Shown: piece by piece, positions 26,601 to 34,213 of the stretch
Position numbering within the stretch: position 1 is the first letter of the stretch
Layout: every line of letters begins with the position of its first letter
Source: JACRIM01 sp038042195
GTDB taxonomy: Bacteria > Planctomycetota > Phycisphaerae > UBA1845 > UTPLA1
Length of the DNA: 64,000 bases
NCBI GenBank assembly: GCA_038042195.1
Contig: JBBTET010000021.1
Location: 1 to 64,000 of the forward strand
Reading direction: 5' to 3'
The notes under the pieces: generated by a model
Seen by the model: only the letters and a program-made list of their open reading frames with translations
Database searches by the model: none
Told to the model about the DNA's origin: nothing
Translations under genes and position numbers: made by a program

Positions 26601-27134
26601 CTAACCCGCTTCCATGTCGTTGGCCTGGAACCACATTTCGATGGAATCCGCGACCTCCTCAGAGGTCATGGTCATCGTGTCGATGATCTGATTCGCAATG
26701 GACTGATAGACCGGCTCGCGCTCTTCGAGGACGGACTCGACCTCGGCAAGACCGCCGGATGCGGTGAGGTTCGGCCGAGTCCGAGACGTGTGCGGATCCT
26801 TGCTGATCCGCGACCACAGCACGGCGGCCGGCGCTCGAAGCCAAACGACCTTCCCCAGGCGACGCACCAGCACGCGATTGTCGGGGTCCATGACCGAGCC
26901 TCCGCCCAGCGAGATGACCCGGCTCTGCGCTTTTCGCAGGCTCTCAAGAACCTTCTTCTCCATGCGGCGAAAAGCCTGTTCACCATCACGGGCGAAGATG
27001 TCAGCAATGGTGCGACCGCTCTGTTCGATGATGATCTCGTCGGTATCGGTGAAGCGATAGTCGAGTCGTGTGGCCAGCAGTTGACCGACGGTGCTCTTGC
27101 CGCTTCCACGATGGCCGATGAGGAGTAGATTCAC
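26601..27134 (-). CDS. aroK: Shikimate kinase
   Basis: It phosphorylates shikimate at the 3-hydroxyl in the chorismate pathway. The 177-residue protein has the Walker A loop GHRGSGKST, the shikimate-binding DTDEIIIE, the FRRMEKKVLESL region, the GGGSV loop and the lid RTRPNLT. Its ATG overlaps the stop of the metallophosphoesterase by 4 bp, so they are translationally coupled. AroDE lies just upstream on the same strand. Confidence 0.95.
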   Translation of the reverse strand: MNLLLIGHRGSGKSTVGQLLATRLDYRFTDTDEIIIEQSGRTIADIFARDGEQAFRRMEKKVLESLRKAQSRVISLGGGSVMDPDNRVLVRRLGKVVWLRAPAAVLWSRISKDPHTSRTRPNLTASGGLAEVESVLEEREPVYQSIANQIIDTMTMTSEEVADSIEMWFQANDMEAG

Positions 27135-27985
27135 GCTTGCTGTCCGTACTCCATCCCGCGCACGGCCCCCGTGGAAACGTCAACATCGATGATCAAGTGA
27201 TGCAACAACGCACCGGACTGCCCCGGATTAGCGGCGATGGTTTTTCCGATTTTCGACTGGTATTGCCCCGTGACCTTCGGTGAGTCATGAATATGGCCGT
27301 GGAGGGACAGCATGGGCTGATGCGTCTCGATGGCAGTGCGAATGGCTTTAGACCCGGCACACTGCTGCGAATACATCTTGTCCAACCCGGAGTCGAACGG
27401 GGGGGCGTGGGCCACAAAGACCCACGGAGCCGGCGGCGGCTTTAGGGAAGCCAACTCGTCGGCGAGGGAGGGGTACGTGCTGTAAATGTGTGCGGCTCCA
27501 TGAGTACCAGGGCGTGAAAACCGAGGATCCCACCGTGCACCGCCGAGGAGCGGAGGGATGTCGCCGGGCATGTCGAGCCGCTCGAAGTCCTTCACATAAA
27601 AAGGCGTCGGCGGCGTACAGGAGTATCCGAGGAAATTAAGCCCCGATACGGCGATGGACGACTTAAGGTCGAGAACAGTCAGGAGGCCCTCGGTCGCCAG
27701 TTCCTTCATGGCCGTGACGCTGCTCGCCCAATCGTGGTTGCCGAAAATGACGAGGACGTGCTTCGCGCCGGAGGCGTCGCGCAAGGCAACAATGGACTTT
27801 CGGAACTCCTTGCGAACCCATTGAGGCTGCCCCACCCCCATTTTGGAGGGTTGGGTCGAGAGGTCGTCCGGGAGCAGATCGCCGCCCAGGATAACCACGT
27901 CGGGCTTGACGCGGCCCGCCAGCGCAATCAGCCTGGCGTAGTGCGGCTCGCTTCCATGAAGATCAGAGGTATAAAGCAGCTTCAT
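27131..27985 (-). CDS. Calcineurin-like metallophosphoesterase
   Basis: The 284-residue protein has all five metallophosphoesterase blocks: SDLHGS, GGDLLPDD, FGNHDW, VAHAPP and GHIHDSP, so a two-metal active site is likely. Substrate unknown. It is sandwiched between aroDE (115 bp upstream) and aroK (4-bp overlap), so a link to shikimate metabolism is possible but not established for this family. Confidence 0.9.
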   Translation of the reverse strand: MKLLYTSDLHGSEPHYARLIALAGRVKPDVVILGGDLLPDDLSTQPSKMGVGQPQWVRKEFRKSIVALRDASGAKHVLVIFGNHDWASSVTAMKELATEGLLTVLDLKSSIAVSGLNFLGYSCTPPTPFYVKDFERLDMPGDIPPLLGGARWDPRFSRPGTHGAAHIYSTYPSLADELASLKPPPAPWVFVAHAPPFDSGLDKMYSQQCAGSKAIRTAIETHQPMLSLHGHIHDSPKVTGQYQSKIGKTIAANPGQSGALLHHLIIDVDVSTGAVRGMEYGQQA

Positions 27986-28100
27986 CGGTTCAGCGTCGGA
28001 TTCCTGACCAGACAGCCTGGTAGGGTGAAATGATGCGGGGAATGGGTCAAATGGTCAATTGCCATTCTGATTCCTCGGAACAAAACTGCCCTGGCGCGAG

Positions 28101-29711
28101 TCAATTGCGGTTTCCCGGTGATGCAAGGGTGTCGGCCGCTTTTTGGCGCATCAACTCAACGGGTGCGTCACGACCTGTCCAAAGCTGGAATTGAAGTGCG
28201 GCTTGTGAAATGAAGAGGCCCAATCCTCCCTCGGCCGGAACATCGGCAGAGACGGCCTCGCGGATCAGGCGTGTGGGATGCGGCCGGTAAACCGTGTCGA
28301 GAACAGCCATGTGGTTTGCGAGTGCGTCTGTGGGCATGGGCGATTCGTCGGACTTGGGGGCCATGCCGCAGCTAGTGCAATTCACCAGAAGATGACTCTC
28401 TACAGTGGTACGACGATCCCACGGCTCCCATCTGCAGTTCAACTCCGTCGCCAGGAGCTTGGCGCGATCATCAGTGCGGTTGGAGATAACCACTTCGGCA
28501 CCCAGGAGAGCAAAGGCTCCCATGGCAGCGCGAGCGACCCCGCCCGCGCCGAGAATCAGCACCCGTTGACCCGGCCAATCCGATTCCTTACACGCAAGCA
28601 ATCGACATGCGGATTGCGCGATGGCGGGAATATCCGTGTTGTGGCCCGCGAGTTTTCCATCCTGCCCCACGATGATGGTGTTCACGGCACCAACGCGCTT
28701 GGCAATGGGTTCGATGGTAGCCCCGGTTTCCGCAAGGTAGCGCAACGCATTTTCTTTGTGCGGGATCGTCACACTCAGGCCGCCGAGGCCGAGCCAGGGT
28801 CGAGCCAGCGCCTCCACCATGAAGGCCTTGAAGGATTCGTAGCCGGGCGCGACGCGAAACGGAAGATAGACCGAGTCGACTCCGACGGAAGTAAACGAAG
28901 CATTGTGGACCAGCGGACTCAGCGAATGTGCCACCGGATCGCCGATGAGGCCGAAGACGCTCGTGCGCGCCGTGATGCTGTTCCAGCGATACAGCTCTCG
29001 CATCTCGGCCAGCGTGACCTGGCCGGCGGCCGTAACCTTGCCCGACTCCAGGGATGCAAACGTCCCGAACGCACCGAACTTTTTGGCGAGTACGCGCGAG
29101 GCGATTCCTTCGTGGCCCATGCAGATCACGATCGCCAGTTTCGGCGACTCACGCATGAGGTCGAAGGCCTCGAAGTTGTCGCGGACGGTCCTGGCCCGCC
29201 AAGCAAGCTTGGGTGCATCGCACGCCTCGGTGGAAATCATCTCTACCACGTCGCTGTGCAGGCTGCTCGGGCGCGTGGTTACATCGTGTTTGGAGAGGAT
29301 CAGCTTCCGACGTGCGGCCAGCCCGATCTCCTCCTTACCTCCGACTTGAGAGATGTGACCGGCGCGTGCGAGGGCCAGTCCGATTTTTTGGCGAATGTTG
29401 GCGGAGCGCTTCCACAGGGCCAGTTCGACATCAATGAAATCCGCAATCGGCCCGAGTTCAATGAGCCTGCTGACGCGGTCTGTATCGTCTCCCTCCCATG
29501 CCCCCCCCTCCGAGGCAGACCGAATCGTCAGGATCAGCGGCTTCGTAAAGAGGCCGCTCTCGCGGAGCCGATGCAGGACTTCGTCGCTCACGCCGTCACA
29601 AAGATCAAGGCGCAGTTCAACCGCATCGGCCCCCTGCTCAATGGCCGAGGTCACGGCTTCGCGAAGCTCTAACTCGGAGTGACCATAGATGGAGGCGACA
29701 AGAAGCGTCAT
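28101..29711 (-). CDS. aroDE: Bifunctional 3-dehydroquinate dehydratase/shikimate dehydrogenase
   Basis: This 536-residue fusion carries out two consecutive steps of the shikimate pathway. The N-terminal third is a type I dehydroquinase (ADAVELRLDLCD, SKHDVTTRP, ICMGHEG, GTFASLE). The C-terminal part is shikimate dehydrogenase: FGLIGDPVAHSLSPLVHNASF, SVTIPHKENAL, GAVNTIIV, the NADP loop LGAGGVARAA and NRT. The fused order AroD-AroE is the type known in plants, chlamydiae and planctomycetes. The ATG at 29711 has GGAGG upstream; the open frame beyond it is not protein-like. Confidence 0.93.
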   Translation of the reverse strand: MTLLVASIYGHSELELREAVTSAIEQGADAVELRLDLCDGVSDEVLHRLRESGLFTKPLILTIRSASEGGAWEGDDTDRVSRLIELGPIADFIDVELALWKRSANIRQKIGLALARAGHISQVGGKEEIGLAARRKLILSKHDVTTRPSSLHSDVVEMISTEACDAPKLAWRARTVRDNFEAFDLMRESPKLAIVICMGHEGIASRVLAKKFGAFGTFASLESGKVTAAGQVTLAEMRELYRWNSITARTSVFGLIGDPVAHSLSPLVHNASFTSVGVDSVYLPFRVAPGYESFKAFMVEALARPWLGLGGLSVTIPHKENALRYLAETGATIEPIAKRVGAVNTIIVGQDGKLAGHNTDIPAIAQSACRLLACKESDWPGQRVLILGAGGVARAAMGAFALLGAEVVISNRTDDRAKLLATELNCRWEPWDRRTTVESHLLVNCTSCGMAPKSDESPMPTDALANHMAVLDTVYRPHPTRLIREAVSADVPAEGGLGLFISQAALQFQLWTGRDAPVELMRQKAADTLASPGNRN

Positions 29712-29885
29712 TAAATCACACCCTCCGCTGGCCGCTTGTGAGCTGCATCCATCGAGGCAGTGTATGAGTCGATGCGACTTGGTTCCACCGAATGGTCGGC
29801 CAATGGCGCTGGATGAGCAGTTCGATACAATCCCCATGCCGACGCGACAGTCTTTGATTGACGCCGGCACATCGGAGAACCCCTC

Positions 29886-30659
29886 GTGCCCACCAAACTC
29901 GAACTCGCCCAGTCCTGGCTCCCTCGCTACACCGGAATGCCCGTGGATCGATTCGGCGACTACATCCTGCTGACAAACTTCGGGAACTATGTGGATCGCT
30001 TCGCCGCGCAGTTCAAGTGTGATGTGTACGGCGAGGATCGGCCCATGCAGGCGGCCACCAATGATCGCGGACTGTCCATTGTGAAGTTCGGCATCGGCTC
30101 GCCCAACGCCGCAATCATCATGGACCTGCTCTCGGCCCGAAAGCCGCGCGGCGTGCTCTTCCTCGGCAAGTGCGGCGGATTAAAGACGACGAGCGAGATC
30201 GGACACTTCATCCTGCCCATCGCGGCCATTCGCGGAGAGGGCACTTCGAACGATTATTTTCCGCCGGAGGTGCCGGCGTTGCCGTCGTTCAAGCTGCACA
30301 AGTTCGTGTCGCAGAAGCTCACCGAGCATGGCCACGAATACCGCACGGGTGTCGTCTATACAACGAATCGGCGCGTGTGGGAGCATGACGAACAATTCCA
30401 GAAACGCTTGCAAGAAATGACGGCGATTGCGATCGACATGGAGACGGCGACCATTTTCGTCGTGGGGCATCGGAATGAGATTGCGCGTGGGGCCCTGCTG
30501 CTGGTGTCGGACGTGCCGATCACACCCGATGGCGTGAAGACGGAGGAAAGCGACGCACGGGTCACGCGCGACTGGGCCGACATTCACCTGCAACTCGGGA
30601 TCGACGCGATGACGCAAATTGGGGAACAGGGCGAAAACATCAAGCACTTCCGGTATTGA
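29886..30659 (+). CDS. amn: AMP nucleosidase, short form
   Basis: It should cleave AMP to adenine and ribose 5-phosphate. The 257-residue protein is the phosphorylase-like catalytic domain without the long N-terminal regulatory domain of E. coli Amn. Visible features are LLTNFGNYVD, FGIGSPNAAIIMDLL, LFLGKCGGLK, EGTSNDYFPPEVP, AIDMETATIF and LLVSDVPITPDGVKTEESD. The GTG start has GGAG upstream. It lies 17 bp before the bd-like oxidase gene. Confidence 0.9.
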   Translation: MPTKLELAQSWLPRYTGMPVDRFGDYILLTNFGNYVDRFAAQFKCDVYGEDRPMQAATNDRGLSIVKFGIGSPNAAIIMDLLSARKPRGVLFLGKCGGLKTTSEIGHFILPIAAIRGEGTSNDYFPPEVPALPSFKLHKFVSQKLTEHGHEYRTGVVYTTNRRVWEHDEQFQKRLQEMTAIAIDMETATIFVVGHRNEIARGALLLVSDVPITPDGVKTEESDARVTRDWADIHLQLGIDAMTQIGEQGENIKHFRY

Positions 30660-30676
30660 GTTAGGCGCAGGTTAAA

Positions 30677-32290
30677 ATGCCAACGACCAACTATCCCATC
30701 AATGACTTCGGCCCAGTGATGAAGGGCCTCGTCATCGGCGGGCTCGGAATCGTTCACGTCTTTCTCGCCCAGTTTGCCATCGGAGGCGGGATGTTGATGT
30801 GCTATTTCCAACGGTTGGCCTCGACGAATCGCAGTCCGAATGCGCGGCAACTGCTCGACGGCTATTTCAAAGTGCTCGTGCTGGTGTCGTTCGTGGTCGG
30901 GGCGCTAACCGGCGTCGGCATGTGGTTCACCACGATTCAGATCAGCCCGCGCACCATCGGCGTCATGGTCGATCAGTTCCACTGGGTGTGGGCCATTGAG
31001 TGGACCTTCTTCTGCCTGGAGGTCGTCGCGGGGTATGCCTTCTATCGCGCCGGCCCGCGATTGGGAGACCGGGACCGCATGACGCTGCTCGTGCTCTACA
31101 CCATGGCGGCCTGGTTCAGCCTGTTTTGGATCAACGGGATTCTCTCCTGGCAATTGACGCCCGGCGAGTGGACACGAACGCAGAACGTCTGGGCCGGGTT
31201 CTTCAATCCGAGCTTCTGGCCGTCGCTTTTCTATCGCACGATTACGTCGTTGACCATCGCCTCGCTGGCCGCGTGCATCGTGATCAACGCCATGCATGAT
31301 CTCGACCTGTCGGCGCGGCGCGGATTGTTGAATCAAGCGGCCTACCTGTTGGCCCCGATGCTGTTCATGCCGGCGCTGGGCGTCTGGTACTTGCGGGTCA
31401 TCCCAGCAGACAGTCGCTCGTGGGTGCTCGGCGGCAGCGCGGCCATGACCATGTTTATGACACTCGCCATCGGGGCATCGCTGATGATCGGGCTGTACGC
31501 GATGGTCGGGCTGATTCGACGAAAGCTCTACATCAACGGCGCGACGGCCACGCTACTCTGTGCGCTGGCCTTCGGCGCAACAGCCGGGGGCGAGTTCGTG
31601 CGCGAGGGGATTCGCAAACCATTCACCATTCGGGAGCATCTGTACTCCAACTCCATCCGGCCGACCGAGGTGGCGCGGTTGAAGAAGGTTGGCTGCACGA
31701 CAGACGATCCCTATCCACTGCGCGACCCCGAGCGATACGCCAACGATCAACTCCGCCTCGGGGCCAAAGTCTTTCGCGTGCAATGCAGCGTCTGCCACAC
31801 GATGAACGGCATGAACGGGCTGACCCATCTGGCCGGAACGTGGACGACCGAACAGCGGCGACTGAACATCTCGCGTCTGGAACACACCAAGCCATTCATG
31901 CCGCCCTTCGCGGGGAATGCGGAAGAGCTGGAGGCGCTGGTTCAGTTGATCGAGTGGGAAAAGGCGGAGAGGCCGAAGGAGTGGGCAGTCTCAGCCGAGC
32001 CGACCGACGAGAAGCAAGAAAAGCCGAAGATGGAGACTGTACCGCCGTGGATGCGAGACAAGTCACCCACGGCGACCCAACCGGCAACGGGCCGGGTGGA
32101 TTGGGATGCGCTACGGAACCAACTCGAACGTGATCGCGAACGGCTGCATGAGTCAATGGCTCGACAACTCATGGGAGAGCAGCGCCGCAATGTAATTCTG
32201 ATTCCGACGACACATTCCCCCGGTGCATTTCGACTTATACCAACAACGATGCCATGGGAAGACCGCGTGACGTCGAAATTGAATCCGTAA
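30677..32290 (+). CDS. Cytochrome bd-like (CydA-like) subunit with C-terminal cytochrome c domain
   Basis: The 537-residue protein has nine or so membrane helices with CydA-like landmarks: a helix I His in GIVHVFLAQFAIGGG and the pair of glutamates in WAIEWTFFCLEVV, then SLFWINGILSWQLTPGEW. The long Q-loop of canonical CydA is not visible. After the last helix comes a c-type haem site CSVCHTMNG, with a distal Met likely in PFMPPF, and a Pro/Arg tail. It resembles 'bd-like' oxidases with attached haem c, as known in Nitrospira and planctomycetes. The next gene encodes a second membrane subunit. Confidence 0.78.
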   Translation: MPTTNYPINDFGPVMKGLVIGGLGIVHVFLAQFAIGGGMLMCYFQRLASTNRSPNARQLLDGYFKVLVLVSFVVGALTGVGMWFTTIQISPRTIGVMVDQFHWVWAIEWTFFCLEVVAGYAFYRAGPRLGDRDRMTLLVLYTMAAWFSLFWINGILSWQLTPGEWTRTQNVWAGFFNPSFWPSLFYRTITSLTIASLAACIVINAMHDLDLSARRGLLNQAAYLLAPMLFMPALGVWYLRVIPADSRSWVLGGSAAMTMFMTLAIGASLMIGLYAMVGLIRRKLYINGATATLLCALAFGATAGGEFVREGIRKPFTIREHLYSNSIRPTEVARLKKVGCTTDDPYPLRDPERYANDQLRLGAKVFRVQCSVCHTMNGMNGLTHLAGTWTTEQRRLNISRLEHTKPFMPPFAGNAEELEALVQLIEWEKAERPKEWAVSAEPTDEKQEKPKMETVPPWMRDKSPTATQPATGRVDWDALRNQLERDRERLHESMARQLMGEQRRNVILIPTTHSPGAFRLIPTTMPWEDRVTSKLNP

Positions 32291-32325
32291 CGACGCGAAG
32301 CTCCCGACATGAAGGACGGTCAGTA

Positions 32326-33453
32326 GTGGATCGAGTATTCCCGTTCTGCTATCCCGCGCCGACGGCGTTTTACCTGTCGGCGTACATGGCCTCGCTACTG
32401 GTTCATTTGGTCTTCATGCAATATGTGCTGGCGGGAAGTGCGTATCTGGTTTTTGGACGATTCCTTGATCGGCCGATGTTTGGCGCTCGTCAACGGGGTA
32501 GTGAGTCGCCGAGTGATGACTTTCAACCCGACGTGATTCACGAAACCCTGCGAGACTGGTTGCCGTTTGCGACGAGCGCGGCCATCACTGCGGGAGTCGC
32601 GCCCCTGCTCTTTCTGCAAATCCTCTACCGCAAGAGCTTCTACACCGCGAACCTGCTTCTCTTTCACCGGTGGATGGCCATCGTGCCGGTGCTGATTGTC
32701 GGGTTTTATTTGCTATATCTCTTGAAAACTGAGCGCATCCGTCGCGGGCCTGCATGGAAGGAGTCGGCTATCGCGCTGACGGCGCTGGCCTGCTTCGGGT
32801 TCACCGCGTGGTCCTGGACGGAGAATCACATGCTCAGCCTCGATGCAAAGTCGTGGGCCGAGGTGTACCAGCGCGGCGAGTTGATGCACCACACGCCGGG
32901 GGCGTATCTTAGAACGCTGGGATGGTTTCTCTCATCGTTCCCGGCCATGCTGCTTTTGGTCGCGTGGCAGATTCACGGACGCCGGTCGGATATTGCAACC
33001 GCCTCACGGCGACTCACCTACAAGCTCGCCGGATTGGCCAACCTCATGCTGATCTTCGGCACCACCGTGCTCCTGTACGCAATCCTATTGAAACCCACGC
33101 CCGCGCCGCATGAATCACACCAAGGCGATGCAGATGCATACGCATGGCTCCTGGCGAGTGGGATGATCATTCAATTACTCGGCTGGATGTTCCAATCTCG
33201 CCTGGATTCGCTCCGCCGAAACCTGTTGCTGGTCTGCACCGTTGGTCAACTGGCGGTACTCATTTCTATCGTGGCGGTTCGAGAATTGGGTCGCGTGGCT
33301 CGCATCGATATGGGTGAGCTGTCGCAGGCTCATGCCGACGCCTTCCGCGTGGCGGGCCTGCCGATCTTCATTTTTTTCCTGATCTTTAATGCCGCCTTGG
33401 TGGCATGGTGCATTCGCGTGGCCACACGGGGGCCGCGTCCGACTCGACCGTGA
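32326..33453 (+). CDS. Second membrane subunit of the bd-like cytochrome
   Basis: The 375-residue protein has about nine membrane helices. Its N-terminus (FPFCYPAPTAFYLSAYMASLL then VHLVFMQYVLAGSAYLVFG) resembles helix I of the preceding CydA-like protein, including the His, so the two may be diverged homologues forming a heterodimer. No haem c motif or quinone loop is seen. The GTG at 32326 follows AAGGA and lies 35 bp after the upstream stop; the frame is open back to 32254. It has no clear similarity to CydB by eye. Confidence 0.65.
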   Translation: MDRVFPFCYPAPTAFYLSAYMASLLVHLVFMQYVLAGSAYLVFGRFLDRPMFGARQRGSESPSDDFQPDVIHETLRDWLPFATSAAITAGVAPLLFLQILYRKSFYTANLLLFHRWMAIVPVLIVGFYLLYLLKTERIRRGPAWKESAIALTALACFGFTAWSWTENHMLSLDAKSWAEVYQRGELMHHTPGAYLRTLGWFLSSFPAMLLLVAWQIHGRRSDIATASRRLTYKLAGLANLMLIFGTTVLLYAILLKPTPAPHESHQGDADAYAWLLASGMIIQLLGWMFQSRLDSLRRNLLLVCTVGQLAVLISIVAVRELGRVARIDMGELSQAHADAFRVAGLPIFIFFLIFNAALVAWCIRVATRGPRPTRP

Positions 33454-33551
33454 TGCTCCACATGGCCTGTGAGTTCCCGGGAGCCTGACTCGCCGTAACT
33501 CCTGTCCCCATCAAACGCGACGGCCAAAATCCACAACTCGTGCTTGAACGC

Positions 33552-33579
33552 TTGTTTCGGACCGAGAAAATGTTATAAT
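33552..33579 (+). promoter_or_regulatory. Extended -10 promoter for the putative small RNA
   Basis: A perfect TATAAT (33574-33579) is preceded by TG in the extended -10 position (TGTTATAAT), with a TTGTTT -35-like hexamer at 33552-33557 and 16-nt spacing. It is one of the best promoter matches in the window and lies about 180 bp before the next start codon. Confidence 0.65.
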
Positions 33580-33585
33580 CCAAGT

Positions 33586-33651
33586 CCCGGCCAGGCGCTG
33601 CGGAGTGTGCGGTTCCCCCCAACTGCGCGCCGCACCCTGGCCCTTTTTTTT
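33586..33651 (+). ncRNA. Putative small RNA: long hairpin with C6 loop and terminator T-run
   Basis: From the promoter, the first 66 nt fold into one long imperfect hairpin: GGCCAGG (33589-33595) with CCTGGCC (33636-33642), TGCGG (33599-33603) with CCGCA (33630-33634), and GTGCGGTT (33607-33614) with AACTGCGC (33621-33628) using G-U pairs, capped by CCCCCC. Eight T follow (33644-33651). Promoter, structured body and Rho-independent end indicate a discrete small transcript. It could otherwise be a leader/attenuator for the DUF1844 gene. It lacks the conserved SRP RNA loop, so it is not ffs. Confidence 0.5.
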
Positions 33652-33764
33652 CCATTGTCGCCCGCCTATCCTGACAGTCCGATGGGCAGGATGTCCCCCG
33701 ATGTAGCGTTTTCCAGCCTCCTGTCACCTTTTTTAGCCAATAAAAACAACCGGAGCCAAACCCC

Positions 33765-34145
33765 ATGTCCGACGACGCACCCCGCATCCAGATTGACGAC
33801 GACTGGAAAAGTCAGGCTGCACGGGAGAAGGAGCAGCTTGCCGACAACGTCGAGCAACAAGACGTCGGTCACGGCATCCCCAAGGCAGACTTCCTCGGCC
33901 TCGTGCAACTCCTCGCCATGCAAGCCGTCATCGGACTGGGCGGATTTGCAGGACCGGGCGGCCAGGAAATCCCCCCAAACCTCGACGCCGCCAAGCACCA
34001 TATCGACTTGCTGGATGTGCTGGAAAAAAAGACCGCCAACAACCTCGATCCAACCGAGAAAGTGACCCTGGAAACGACACTGCATCAGCTACGCATGGCC
34101 TATGTCGAAACGATGCGGGCAATGACGCAGGGCGGACCGATGTAA
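33765..34145 (+). CDS. DUF1844 domain protein
   Basis: The 126-residue soluble protein has an acidic N-terminus and the DUF1844 helical core (FLGLVQLLAMQAVIGLG, NLDAAKHHIDLLDVLEKKT, TLETTLHQLRMAYVE). DUF1844 proteins are conserved in planctomycetes, acidobacteria and others and have no known function. CCGGAG is about ten bases before the ATG. The putative small RNA lies upstream on the same strand. Confidence 0.85.
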   Translation: MSDDAPRIQIDDDWKSQAAREKEQLADNVEQQDVGHGIPKADFLGLVQLLAMQAVIGLGGFAGPGGQEIPPNLDAAKHHIDLLDVLEKKTANNLDPTEKVTLETTLHQLRMAYVETMRAMTQGGPM

Positions 34146-34213
34146 GGCCGATTGCGGCACCTTGTTCGATTACTGATTGGGGCGCACTCGCGATGGTAGC
34201 GCCATAATCTAAA

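Noticed and set aside
28278..29672. A 464-codon open frame antisense to aroDE
   Set aside because: No start context and no protein-like pattern; aroDE explains the sequence fully.
33586..33651. Considered as the small SRP RNA (ffs) because of the GGTTCCCC segment
   Set aside because: The conserved SRP domain IV sequence (GGTCAGG...GGAAGGAAGCAGCC type) is absent and the transcript is too short.
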